Positions 17,008-25,342 of a stretch of DNA of 64,000 bases are shown here, piece after piece. The notes under the pieces were generated by a model, which was not told the origin of the DNA, made no database searches, and saw only the letters and a program-made list of their open reading frames with translations. The first letter of the stretch is position 1. Every line of letters starts with the position of its first letter. The position numbers and the translations under genes are program-made. The stretch is from Spirosoma lacussanchae (lineage in GTDB: Bacteria; Bacteroidota; Bacteroidia; Cytophagales; Spirosomataceae), in assembly GCF_005870035.1 (NCBI RefSeq), contig NZ_SWJG01000001.1:1165639-1229638 (forward strand), in the 5' to 3' direction.

Positions 17008-19056
17008 ATGCGCCATATACAGCAATTTTCCTGCCTAAGCCTGAGTCTGTTAACCCTGGCCGCCTGTCAGCAGCGGAGCGATACCAGCGAACCCGCCCGC
17101 CGAACTGTTTTCTTCGACAAGGCAGGTATGGACACAACCATTAGCCCTGGTAACGACTTTTTTTCCTACGCCAATGGCGGGTGGGTCCGAAAAACAAAGA
17201 TCCCCGGCGATCAGACTGGTTGGGGCTCGTTCTATCAGCTCTATGACGAAAACCAGCTGAAAACGAAGTCTATTCTGGAGGAAGTAGCCAAAGCAGACGC
17301 TAAAGCGGGCACCGTGGAGCAGCAGGTTGGCGATTTCTACGCCAGCGGCATGGATACGGCTACCATCAACAAGCTTGGCTACGAACCTATAAAGGCCGAG
17401 TTGGCCCGGATAGCCGCCCTGACAACCTACAAGGATGTGCTGAACTACATGGCCGCCAGCAAAAGCAACCGGGGCGGGGCCTTTTTCGGTTTTTACATCG
17501 GTGCCGACGACCGACAGAGCAGCATCAACCGGATCAATTTCGGCCAGTCGGGTTTGTCGCTGCCGGAGAAAGAGTACTATACCAAGACCGACGAGCCCAC
17601 CCGCAAAATCCGGACGGCTTTTGTGGCGTATGTCGCCAAACTCTTTGCGCTGACAGGCGTGGATACGGCTTCGGCCCGGACCAAAGCGGAGGCTATTCTG
17701 GCGTTCGAAACAGCCCTGGCCCGCTCGCACAAAGCCCCGGCCGACCTGCGCGATCCAGTAGCCAATTACAACAAGCTGGCCGTTGCCGACCTGACCCGGC
17801 AGATGCCCAACCTCAACTGGCGCGCGTTTCTGAATACGATGGAGCTAAGCCGGATCGATACAGTACTGGTTGCCCAGCCGGGCTATTACCAGGCGCTGGA
17901 TAGCATGTTGCCCAAAACCCCTGTCAGCCTGCTCAAAGACCGGCTGGTGTTCGACCTGATCGATAACAATGCCAGTTTGCTGAGCCGTGAGTTTGAGCAG
18001 GCCCGGTTCGACTTCAACAACAAGACCCTGTATGGCCAGCCACAAATGCCCGACCGCTGGAAACGCATCGCCAACCGGGTCGACGACGCCCTGGGCGAGG
18101 CTCTCGGTCAGCTATGGGTGAAAAAATACTTTACCGCCGAAGCCAAGGAGCGTATGCTGTCGCTGGTCAATAACCTGCAGGTCGTATACCGGGAGCGGAT
18201 TCAGAAACTCGACTGGATGGCCCCCGAAACCAAAGAGGTAGCCTTGGATAAGCTGGATAAATTCGTGAAGAAAATTGGTTACCCCGACAAATGGAAAGAC
18301 TACTCCGATGTAGCCGTGAAACGCGACGATTACTTTGGTAACGTACAGCGGGCACGGGAACATTACTATAGAGAAGAGTTTGCGAAAATCAACCAGCCTG
18401 TCGACCGGGCCGAGTGGGGCATGACTCCGCCAACGGTGAACGCCTACGCGAACCCGACCAACAACGAAATTGTGTTCCCGGCCGGCATACTCCAGTTTCC
18501 ATTCTTCGACAAAGACGCCGACGACGCCATCAATTACGGCGGTATCGGTATGGTAATCGGGCATGAGATGACCCACCTCTTCGACGATCAGGGGCGCCAG
18601 TACGATGCCAGCGGAAACCTCCGCGACTGGTGGACGAAGCAGGATGCCGAACGCTTCGAAACCAAAACCCAGGCCGTTGTCAATCAGTACAACGCCTATA
18701 CCGTTCTCGACAACCTGCACCTGAACGGTCGGCTGACGCTGGGCGAAAACCTGGCCGACCTGGGGGGCATTACGCTGGCGTATCAGGCGTTCAAGCTGAC
18801 CAAACAGGGACAAAGTAACGACAAGATCGATGGGTTCACCCCTGATCAGCGCTTCTTCCTGGGGTTTGCTCAGGTCTGGCGGGTCAAAATCCGTGACGAA
18901 GCCGAGCGGGTCGGGATTGCTACCGACCCGCACTCACCCGCCAAATTCCGGGTCAACGGTCCGCTGACCAACTTTGCTCCTTTCTACACGGCCTTTGGGG
19001 TTAAACCCGGCCAGAAGCTATACAAACCCGAGGTACAACAGGCCCGGGTGTGGTAG
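17008..19056 (+). CDS. M13 family metallopeptidase (neprilysin/PepO type)
   Basis: 682-aa zinc endopeptidase. An N-terminal lipobox-like stretch (LLTLAAC, Cys near 20) suggests an outer-membrane or periplasmic lipoprotein. PF05649-type helical domain about 45-425, then the catalytic domain: NAYANPTNNEIVFPAGIL, the zinc motif HEMTH at 519-523, and ENLADLGG with the third ligand Glu580 and Asp584. Length is standard for bacterial PepO. It cleaves short peptides. It is divergent from DUF4920 and convergent with the SPL-like gene. Confidence 0.95.
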   Translation: MRHIQQFSCLSLSLLTLAACQQRSDTSEPARRTVFFDKAGMDTTISPGNDFFSYANGGWVRKTKIPGDQTGWGSFYQLYDENQLKTKSILEEVAKADAKAGTVEQQVGDFYASGMDTATINKLGYEPIKAELARIAALTTYKDVLNYMAASKSNRGGAFFGFYIGADDRQSSINRINFGQSGLSLPEKEYYTKTDEPTRKIRTAFVAYVAKLFALTGVDTASARTKAEAILAFETALARSHKAPADLRDPVANYNKLAVADLTRQMPNLNWRAFLNTMELSRIDTVLVAQPGYYQALDSMLPKTPVSLLKDRLVFDLIDNNASLLSREFEQARFDFNNKTLYGQPQMPDRWKRIANRVDDALGEALGQLWVKKYFTAEAKERMLSLVNNLQVVYRERIQKLDWMAPETKEVALDKLDKFVKKIGYPDKWKDYSDVAVKRDDYFGNVQRAREHYYREEFAKINQPVDRAEWGMTPPTVNAYANPTNNEIVFPAGILQFPFFDKDADDAINYGGIGMVIGHEMTHLFDDQGRQYDASGNLRDWWTKQDAERFETKTQAVVNQYNAYTVLDNLHLNGRLTLGENLADLGGITLAYQAFKLTKQGQSNDKIDGFTPDQRFFLGFAQVWRVKIRDEAERVGIATDPHSPAKFRVNGPLTNFAPFYTAFGVKPGQKLYKPEVQQARVW

Positions 19057-19111
19057 TCGAACGGGTGTCGGGCTGCTTTGTTCTTCGGCCAGAGCCGCCC
19101 GACGATACCGA

Positions 19112-20329
19112 CTACGTCCAGTACAGAATGGGTGCGTTGGGGAAGCGCTTCTGCCATTCGGTGTAGAAAAATGCTTTCATGGCGCGCATGTCGTCTGGCC
19201 GGTAAACGTACTTTGTGCCCCCAAATTTATTTCGTTTCTGGGCACGGGTGGCTTCGTCCATATCGAGCGAGGTATTGGGATACCATTGAAGTAGCACATC
19301 CTTGGAACCGGGGGTGAACCGGTGGCTAATGAACTCTACGTTCATGTCGATCGGGCCGTAGCTGGCGGGCCAGGTAAGCAGCTCCCGCATGCGGTCGAGC
19401 AGCGCCGTATAGTGCTGCTGCCAGTCCGGAATGGGCATAATAGGGGCAATGACGAGGCCGATTGGATAGCCACCACCGCCCTGTGCGCGTGGTAACGCCA
19501 ACTGGCGGATGGCCTGCAGACGGGCCTCGACCGAAGCGGTGCCGCCTTCGATCCGGCGGGCAATGCTATCGGCGTTGAGGCTCACGCGGGCCCGGGTCTG
19601 GCCATGGTGGGGCAGATCGATCAGGCGGTCGACCTGGCCGTATTTCGTAACAAACCGCAGCTGACTTTGCTCGCGGGTCCCGAAGTAACGAATACACTCG
19701 GCCAGGCTACCGGTCAGGTGTTCAATGCCGAGTACATCGGTGTAGCAGCTCACTTCAAAGGTCGTTGGGCGGTTGTCAGCCAGCCCATCGGCGGAGTTTT
19801 GCCAGGTTCGGTTGGGCGGATAAGTGCCTTCGTAAGTGGCGGTATGCGCCAGTAGTTTGGGTAGATTGGCAAAGGCTTTGACCACCGGTGGCCCACTCAG
19901 GCTGCCGGCCAGATAGCAATACTGACAGTGGGCGGGGCAGCCTTCGGCCAGGTTCATCTGCCAGTCGGCCGAGGGCGGAATGGGTTGAAACTTAAACGCG
20001 CCAGCCGGGGCGTTTACTACGGCCAGGGTGTTTTTGGCGAGTCTGTAGGTTTCCCGTTCGTCGGCTCCCCGCAGACCCGTAATCCGGTTGTTCTGGGCAA
20101 TGTCGATGGGCAGGCCAAGGGCTGAAATCCGATCGTGCATAGCCTTACCGAATGGTTCTTTGAGCGCGTCGGCGGTAAAAACGACCCGCTTGGGCATCCA
20201 CAGGCGCGGGTGGCGGGGCTGGGTGGAAAACAGATCGGCCGTCGGTTCTGGCTGGGGTAACTGGATCAAATCAGGCTGCATGCGTTCGTTGAGTAAAGCG
20301 GTCAGATTCGGCTTCAGACACTGCTTCAT
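19112..20329 (-). CDS. Spore photoproduct lyase family radical SAM protein
   Basis: 405-aa radical SAM enzyme of the SPL family. The CxxxCxxC cluster motif is Cys131, Cys135 and Cys138 (GCPAHCQYCYL). The Cys that donates hydrogen in SPL is also present: Cys195 in EVSCYTDVLGIEHLTG, followed by LRFVTKYGQVDRLI and RVSLNAD as in Bacillus SPL. Known SPL repairs the spore photoproduct thymine dimer. This organism type does not sporulate, so a DNA-lesion repair role in vegetative cells is inference. Gene divergent from a DinB-family gene. Confidence 0.88.
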   Translation of the reverse strand: MKQCLKPNLTALLNERMQPDLIQLPQPEPTADLFSTQPRHPRLWMPKRVVFTADALKEPFGKAMHDRISALGLPIDIAQNNRITGLRGADERETYRLAKNTLAVVNAPAGAFKFQPIPPSADWQMNLAEGCPAHCQYCYLAGSLSGPPVVKAFANLPKLLAHTATYEGTYPPNRTWQNSADGLADNRPTTFEVSCYTDVLGIEHLTGSLAECIRYFGTREQSQLRFVTKYGQVDRLIDLPHHGQTRARVSLNADSIARRIEGGTASVEARLQAIRQLALPRAQGGGGYPIGLVIAPIMPIPDWQQHYTALLDRMRELLTWPASYGPIDMNVEFISHRFTPGSKDVLLQWYPNTSLDMDEATRAQKRNKFGGTKYVYRPDDMRAMKAFFYTEWQKRFPNAPILYWT

Positions 20330-20494
20330 CTGCCTATAGTGCTAACAAATAGATTGACAGTATAGATCATTTTTAGTTAGTTATTTTTCGAATTAAAATA
20401 TTGATTATTAGGCGGTTGTGATTATTTTTAATCGTGAGCTACACCGCGTTGCGCTAGCAGCGCATAGTGGGTTCGCCTGAAGCACCAATAAATT

Positions 20495-21016
20495 ATGACG
20501 CCAGACATCCCAGCTGACCTGGACCGGCTCAGGAGCCGATACCAGGCATTTGCCGATCAGATCAGCCATTATTCAGAAGCAATGTTTCGGGAGAAACCGT
20601 CCGGGAAATGGTCTGTTGCGGAGGTGGTTCAGCACCTCTATCTGTCGGCCCGGCCCGTAGCGCGGCTGGTGGCGGGCCCTCGTGAGGTGTTGCTGGCGTG
20701 GGGGCTTGCAGAGAAGCCATCGCGGGGTTACGCGCAGCTGGCGGCCGATTACGAAAAGGCGCTTGAATCGGGGGTGAAAGCACCCGATGGTATGGTACCC
20801 CGGTTGGCTGATACCCTGATAAGCCGGGCTGAGCTGATGGAACGAATACTGACTATGTATCAGTCGGTGGCGGCTGGCGTATCCGACTGGTCGTCGGCCG
20901 ATCTAGACCGCTACCAGCTGCCCCACCCCGCCCTGGGCAAGCTGACCGTTCGGGAGATGATCGACTTTATCAGTATCCATACGGAACATCACCAGCGGTT
21001 ATTACCAGCCGGGTAG
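20495..21016 (+). CDS. DinB family protein
   Basis: 173-aa four-helix-bundle protein of the DinB/YfiT superfamily. The pattern is an N-terminal helix (LDRLRSRYQAFADQISHYSEAMF), then KPSGKWSVAEVVQHLYLS with the first metal His, and a C-terminal LTVREMIDFISIHTEHHQRLL with the His pair. The spacing matches the three-His metal site of the superfamily. Some members are thiol transferases (bacillithiol or mycothiol); the specific reaction is unknown. Divergent from the SPL gene, with 165 bases between. Confidence 0.88.
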   Translation: MTPDIPADLDRLRSRYQAFADQISHYSEAMFREKPSGKWSVAEVVQHLYLSARPVARLVAGPREVLLAWGLAEKPSRGYAQLAADYEKALESGVKAPDGMVPRLADTLISRAELMERILTMYQSVAAGVSDWSSADLDRYQLPHPALGKLTVREMIDFISIHTEHHQRLLPAG

Positions 21017-21038
21017 CGTTCAAGATGGCTGTAAAAAG

Positions 21039-21968
21039 CTAGACGACCTGCTTACGGGTAGTGCTGACGGCGTTGGCCGATAAAACAGACGCGGTTGGAA
21101 TGCGGATGATAAACTCGCTACCCTGGTTAAGCTCACTCTTGACGTCGATATGCCAGTTGTGCGCTTTTACGATCCGTTGTACGTAGCTCAGTCCCAGCCC
21201 GAAGCCTTTAACATTGGGCTGCCGACGGTCATGTACCCGGTAGAAGGGCTGGAATATCTGCTGAATGTGCTGGGAGGAAATACCAACGCCCCGGTCGCAG
21301 ACAGCAATCTGAAGGCTACCCGCGTTCATCTTAGCGTAGAGGGTAATGTCCGGATGACCGTCGCTGTACTTGACTGCGTTATCGAGCAAGTTATGCAATA
21401 CGTTGGTCAGATGAAGCCGATCGGCCAGCAGGTAAGGGTCTGAACTGGGTAGCGAAAGCTGGAGATAGTCACCATGGCGTTCGGCAATAGTGCGCAGCAG
21501 CTGCTGGATCGGGACTGGCTCCAGGTTCAGCAGGAGCGTATTCCGATCGGCGCGCGCCAGCGTCAGCATGGTCTCCACCTGCTGCTGGAGTCGTTCGGTT
21601 TCTTCGCGAATGATACGGATGTATTTTTCTGACCGTTCGGGCTGGTTGCGGGCAATGGGCGAATCCAGCACATCGGCCGCCATGCGGATTGCTGTTATGG
21701 GCGTCTGAAACTCGTGCACCAGTGAATGCAATACTTCCGTCTGAATAACCGATCGTTGCCGCAGCCGCAACATGCGCCACAGAATATAGCCCATGAACGC
21801 CTGGGAAATAAGGGCGAGCGCCAGAAAAGTCAGCCAGCGAAAGGAAGGGGATATCTGAGGAACCGCTACCGGCAGTGACAATAAATTGGTGTAAAGCAGC
21901 GAGGCTGTAACAACGGCCAGCAATAATGCAATACCAATAAGAATGATAGTAGAGTAGCGGTTAGGCAT
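21039..21968 (-). CDS. Membrane sensor histidine kinase, orphan
   Basis: 309-aa kinase starting at ATG 21968; a longer in-frame start at 22055 is possible but would add a charged, non-membrane leader. TM helices are near 8-28 and 46-64 with only a short periplasmic loop. HisKA has His85 in HSLVHEFQTPITAIRM; HATPase has NVLHNLLDNAVKYSD, CDRGVGIS and KGFGLGLSYVQRIV. No response regulator gene is next to it, so it works with a partner elsewhere. With so small an input domain it may sense membrane state or interact with another protein. Confidence 0.88.
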   Translation of the reverse strand: MPNRYSTIILIGIALLLAVVTASLLYTNLLSLPVAVPQISPSFRWLTFLALALISQAFMGYILWRMLRLRQRSVIQTEVLHSLVHEFQTPITAIRMAADVLDSPIARNQPERSEKYIRIIREETERLQQQVETMLTLARADRNTLLLNLEPVPIQQLLRTIAERHGDYLQLSLPSSDPYLLADRLHLTNVLHNLLDNAVKYSDGHPDITLYAKMNAGSLQIAVCDRGVGISSQHIQQIFQPFYRVHDRRQPNVKGFGLGLSYVQRIVKAHNWHIDVKSELNQGSEFIIRIPTASVLSANAVSTTRKQVV

Positions 21969-22064
21969 ATCGCCGTTCAGTTCAGATATATAAGAGTTTG
22001 GCGCGTGGATATCGCCTTGAGAGAACAATGGACGAGCGGATGTTTCAAAAGTCACAGTAAAATT

Positions 22065-22138
22065 ACCATTTTTTGTAATTCATAAACAAAAAGCCTGCAT
22101 TAATGCAGGCTTTTTGTTTATGAATTACAAAAAATGGT
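22065..22138. terminator. 74-bp perfect palindrome with terminator core
   Basis: Positions 22065-22101 are the exact reverse complement of 22102-22138 with no loop. The centre is GCCTGCATT/AATGCAGGC flanked by A5 and T5, a strong bidirectional intrinsic terminator; the pairing then continues for a further 23 bp per arm. It ends the H1-like gene (stop 22143) and precedes the histidine kinase. Confidence 0.85.
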
Positions 22139-22142
22139 GAAA

Positions 22143-22607
22143 TCAAGCCGTCTCGGCGGGTGACTCCGTAGTAGTATCTGCTTTGGGTGTAGTCGTCTTG
22201 GCGGCTGTGCTGCGCGATGTGGCTGCTTTGGCGGGAGACGTCCGGGGGCGGGGTGGCGGGGTGATGGTGGGTGGCGTGCTGATGCTGATCGGCTCTGATC
22301 GGGGCGCTTCGCTGGCCTTCTGGCTGGCCGTGCGTTTGGCGTTCTTTTCAGCTTTAGCCGCGTTTTTGGTGGCTTTAGCGGCCTCTTTCTTGGCTTTTTT
22401 ATCAGTAGCTTTGGCTGGCTTTGCTTTTTTCTTTTCAGCCTTGTCCATCAGTTTGGCCAGCTTCTTGGCTAGTTTCTCGGCCGACTTCTCGATGGACTTT
22501 TTCATCTTCTTGGTAGCCTCACCAGCCTCGCCCAGTTTGGTCTCAATCGAACTGACGATGTCAGCTGTCAGTGATTTCTGTTTTGTTTTTGTGATTTTGT
22601 TTGCCAT
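22143..22607 (-). CDS. Histone H1-like Lys/Ala/Pro-rich protein
   Basis: 154-aa low-complexity basic protein. Residues 1-35 look folded or helical (ITKTKQKSLTADIVSSIETK), residues 36-95 are a Lys/Ala-rich helix with KKAK and AKKxAK repeats, and the C-terminal ~60 residues are Pro/Thr/Ser/Ala-rich. This resembles the tails of eukaryotic H1 and bacterial H1-like proteins (Hc1, AlgP), which bind DNA without sequence specificity. A DNA-compacting role is inference from composition. ATG at 22607; single gene ended by the palindrome. Confidence 0.75.
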   Translation of the reverse strand: MANKITKTKQKSLTADIVSSIETKLGEAGEATKKMKKSIEKSAEKLAKKLAKLMDKAEKKKAKPAKATDKKAKKEAAKATKNAAKAEKNAKRTASQKASEAPRSEPISISTPPTITPPPRPRTSPAKAATSRSTAAKTTTPKADTTTESPAETA

Positions 22608-22680
22608 TGTATGAAAGAAAAAAATCTACAAATAAATACGAAATTTCCCTGACAATCAAAAGTCCAATGTTAAGTTTTTG

Positions 22681-23211
22681 TTACATTTTGTTGATGAAAT
22701 CCCAGCAAACCACCCCAGCTGTAACAGCTACATTGAGCGAATGTTTGGTGCCAAACTGTGGTATTTCCAGCGTCAGGTCGGCCTGCTGAATAATCAGCTC
22801 ATTTACGCCACTGACTTCGTTGCCTAGCACAAAAACGTAACCCTGTCCCTGAATCGGCTGAAAGTCAGAGAGCATAGTGCTGCCTTCGGCCTGTTCGACG
22901 GCGGCTATTAGCCAGCCCGTTGACCGGAGTTGCCTGACCAGTGCAACCGCATCGGCAACGTGCTCCCAGACGACGGATTCCGTGGCGCCGAGGGCCGTTT
23001 TCGTGATGTCGCGGTGAGGAGGCTGTCCCGTAATGCCGCACAGATACAGCTTTTCGGCCCGAAATGCATCGGCCGTCCGGAACACGGAACCTACGTTATT
23101 GAGGCTGCGTACGTCGTCGAGAAGCAGGCAGTAAGGGAATTTAGGCGTTTGACGGAAAGCGTCGACCGACAGGCGGTTCAGTTCCTGGAGAGCGAGTTTG
23201 CGAGGGGGCAT
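22681..23211 (-). CDS. TrmH/SpoU family RNA 2'-O-methyltransferase
   Basis: 176-aa SPOUT methyltransferase. Motif 1 is LNNVGSVFRTADA, motif 2 is VLGNEVSGV and motif 3 is IPQFGTKHSLNVAVTAGV, which form the knotted SAM site and the catalytic Arg. It methylates ribose 2'-OH of an rRNA or tRNA; the target is unknown. An upstream ATG at 23253 is in frame, but family members begin with the RKL.LQELNRLS segment, so ATG 23211 was chosen. It runs with the HicAB gene on the same strand but with 105 bases between. Confidence 0.88.
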   Translation of the reverse strand: MPPRKLALQELNRLSVDAFRQTPKFPYCLLLDDVRSLNNVGSVFRTADAFRAEKLYLCGITGQPPHRDITKTALGATESVVWEHVADAVALVRQLRSTGWLIAAVEQAEGSTMLSDFQPIQGQGYVFVLGNEVSGVNELIIQQADLTLEIPQFGTKHSLNVAVTAGVVCWDFINKM

Positions 23212-23316
23212 GTAATCTGCACGATGGTTCAGCGCAAAAGTAAGGGCTGTCATCGGTAAGAAATACAGGTCTGGCCGACTCGCAAACAGGCCAGGAGAGG
23301 AGATAGTATATATAAA

Positions 23317-23937
23317 CTAACGGATTGAAACCTGCATAAGCTGGCGGCCTAACTCACGGATCGACCGCTCAAGCCGGGTGGCCTGGTCAGGGCAGGGAAA
23401 CGAAGCACCTGTCATAAAACTGCCGAGCAGGTCTATGTCCAGACCAGTTTCGTCGGCAATATGATTTGCTTTCAGCTGTTTGATCAGCTCCCATACGGCG
23501 GTGGTATCGTAAACCGGGTTGAAATGCATCGCTTCAATCGCTTTACGATAACTGATGTCGTACTGGTCGACCTGTGACAGTAACAACGAGCGGAGCGTAT
23601 CACTGACGCAGTCTACGGAGCACCCCTGCGTAGCAATTAATAAACCCGGCAGCTCGATCCGACCCCATAACATATTGTCCTGTTTCTCCAGAACAACGCG
23701 GGCCGTATGGGTGGTTAGCAGAAACGATAGCCAGCTTTCATGGCGCTTTTTTTGGCGTGCACTGCGCAGTATGGCGTTGAAAGTACCGACTGGTACCTGT
23801 TCTGAGTTCCCGAATGGAACCATTAAAGAAGAAGAACCCGATTTGTGGCCGTACATAAACAAGGTGTGTGCATGCTGCGAATTGCTTGTTTGCCAGCCCT
23901 CTTCAAGTAGTAATTTAGTGAGTATAGTTAACTTCAT
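23317..23937 (-). CDS. HicA-HicB-HTH toxin-antitoxin fusion protein
   Basis: 206-aa protein that reads as a complete HicAB system in one chain. Residues 1-64 match HicA (YcfA) mRNA interferases: LLLEEGW, the His-bearing SQHAHTLF (His22/His24), LMVPFG, and VGTFNAILRSA. Residues 78-126 match the HicB partial RNase H fold: ARVVLEKQDNMLWGRIELPG, LLIATQGCSV. Residues 140-206 match the C-terminal HTH of Bacteroidota HicB: DTTAVWELIKQL, HIADETGLDIDLLGSFMTG, then DQATRLERSIRELGRQLMQV. HicA and HicB are normally separate genes. The alignments are by eye. A short palindrome (ACCGCGGT, 23961-23968) upstream may be an operator. Confidence 0.7.
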   Translation of the reverse strand: MKLTILTKLLLEEGWQTSNSQHAHTLFMYGHKSGSSSLMVPFGNSEQVPVGTFNAILRSARQKKRHESWLSFLLTTHTARVVLEKQDNMLWGRIELPGLLIATQGCSVDCVSDTLRSLLLSQVDQYDISYRKAIEAMHFNPVYDTTAVWELIKQLKANHIADETGLDIDLLGSFMTGASFPCPDQATRLERSIRELGRQLMQVSIR

Positions 23938-24280
23938 ATGATATAAGTTGCAGTGGTGATACCGCGGTGAAATTAAGTAATTCTATCGATTTAAAAACAT
24001 TAAACTATTACTCCGAAAACTTTTTTCACAAAACTCATTTCCTTATAATAAGTTATAATTTTTTTGCTATTTGTGTAACTATAAGTTAGTATTGAGGTAA
24101 ATTGTTTAAAAGTGGTAACCCATATAAACAAGTATATTTGTTACTAATAATTAAAAATTGAACATTATCAGTGTATGATACTTTAAATAAGTTTCCTATT
24201 TTATTGATAGCATTACTAGATATTGTAGAGTAGATTTGAGTACCCTTAGCGTGGGCTTTAGCGATTATTGGAAGTAACTT
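23938..24280. other. AT-rich divergent intergenic region
   Basis: This is 343 bases without a credible gene, much AT-richer than the flanks, between the HicAB fusion and the PHP phosphatase. It holds the ACCGCGGT palindrome near the HicAB start, several TTAA words without regular spacing, and -7-like boxes at 24133-24140 (TATATTTG) and 24231-24238 (TAGATTTG). A 96-codon minus frame here has no protein-like features. Confidence 0.6.
24204..24238 (+). promoter_or_regulatory. Putative promoter of the polysaccharide locus, plus half
   Basis: TAGATTTG at 24231-24238 matches the -7 consensus. TTG at 24204 is 24 bases upstream, longer than ideal. The PHP start is 42 bases downstream. Confidence 0.4.
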
Positions 24281-25048
24281 ATGAGTCTTTGGCAAATAAT
24301 TCGCCAGGCAATGACAACCCGATCTTCTCAGGGAGCATCGACGGAAGAGCCTTGTTTCTGGCGGGTTGACATGCACTCACACCTAATCCCCGGCATTGAC
24401 GATGGGGTGAAATCACCCGAAGAGGCCCTGACCTGCCTGAAACAACTGGCCGACTGGGGCATACAAACCGTCATTACAACTCCGCACGTCAGTAGAGACT
24501 GGTACCCAAACAGTTCTGCCGATATCAGAGCCGGTCAGGCGGTCTTACAGTCCCTGATCGACGAGCATAGCCTACCTATACAAGTAGCCGTGGCGGCTGA
24601 ATACATGCTCGATGAATTCTTTGGCGATATGCTGGAGGCCGACGACCTGCTTGCGTTTGGGACCGCCCGCTATCTGCTGGTGGAACTGGGCTGGGCAGCG
24701 CCCCCCCGTCAGTTGGAAGACCTTATTTTTCGAATGCAGACGCGTGGGTATACGCCTGTACTGGCTCACCCTGAACGATATACGTACTACAATGACGATC
24801 TGCCCAGCCTGGCCAGACTTCGACAAATCGGGTGTTTGTTTCAGCTAAACTGGGGTTCTTTTACCGGGCGCTACCGGGAACGCGCGCAGGCCCAGGCCCG
24901 GCTCTTGCTGAAAAATGAATGGGTTGATTTTATCAGTAGCGATTTGCACCGGCCTGCCGATCTGAAAAGTCTTGCCATGTTCTTTCCCATGAATGAATAT
25001 GAACAACTCCGGAAACAATCTTTACTAAATCTGTCATTGCTGGATTAA
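24281..25048 (+). CDS. PHP-type tyrosine-protein phosphatase (CpsB/YwqE family)
   Basis: 255-aa metal-dependent phosphatase of the PHP superfamily. Metal ligands appear in VDMHSHLIPGIDDG (His32, His34, Asp40/41), VITTPHVSRDW, PVLAHPERY and SSDLHRP. CpsB/YwqE enzymes dephosphorylate the tyrosine cluster of Wzc-type kinases and so set capsule chain length and export. A matching Wzc kinase is encoded at the far end of this locus (43197). It is the first gene of the plus-strand half and is separated by 294 bases from the GT39 gene. Confidence 0.92.
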   Translation: MSLWQIIRQAMTTRSSQGASTEEPCFWRVDMHSHLIPGIDDGVKSPEEALTCLKQLADWGIQTVITTPHVSRDWYPNSSADIRAGQAVLQSLIDEHSLPIQVAVAAEYMLDEFFGDMLEADDLLAFGTARYLLVELGWAAPPRQLEDLIFRMQTRGYTPVLAHPERYTYYNDDLPSLARLRQIGCLFQLNWGSFTGRYRERAQAQARLLLKNEWVDFISSDLHRPADLKSLAMFFPMNEYEQLRKQSLLNLSLLD

Positions 25049-25342
25049 CAATGGTATTGTAAGTTTACATAAATAGGATATTGCAAATAAATTATCAGGG
25101 ACTTTGCTTTTTTGTTAACAATACTGCTAAATTTCCAACCCTCTATTCATTGATACGACGGGCTGACAGGCATTGTTTTATGCCCTGCTATCGTCACCTG
25201 GTATTCGCTGTCACGATCTGATTTCTGCTCTGCAGCCTGGTCTGCACCATTCTGAGCTATTCTTTAGCAGTCGTGTAAGGGAATATACGGGTTGCAGTAT
25301 GCATCTTTTGGGGCTCGGGGCAAAAGTTGATGTAGGAAACGT

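Noticed and set aside
24086..24376. 96-codon minus frame in the AT-rich region before the PHP gene
   Set aside because: It overlaps the PHP start on the opposite strand and has no coding-like composition.
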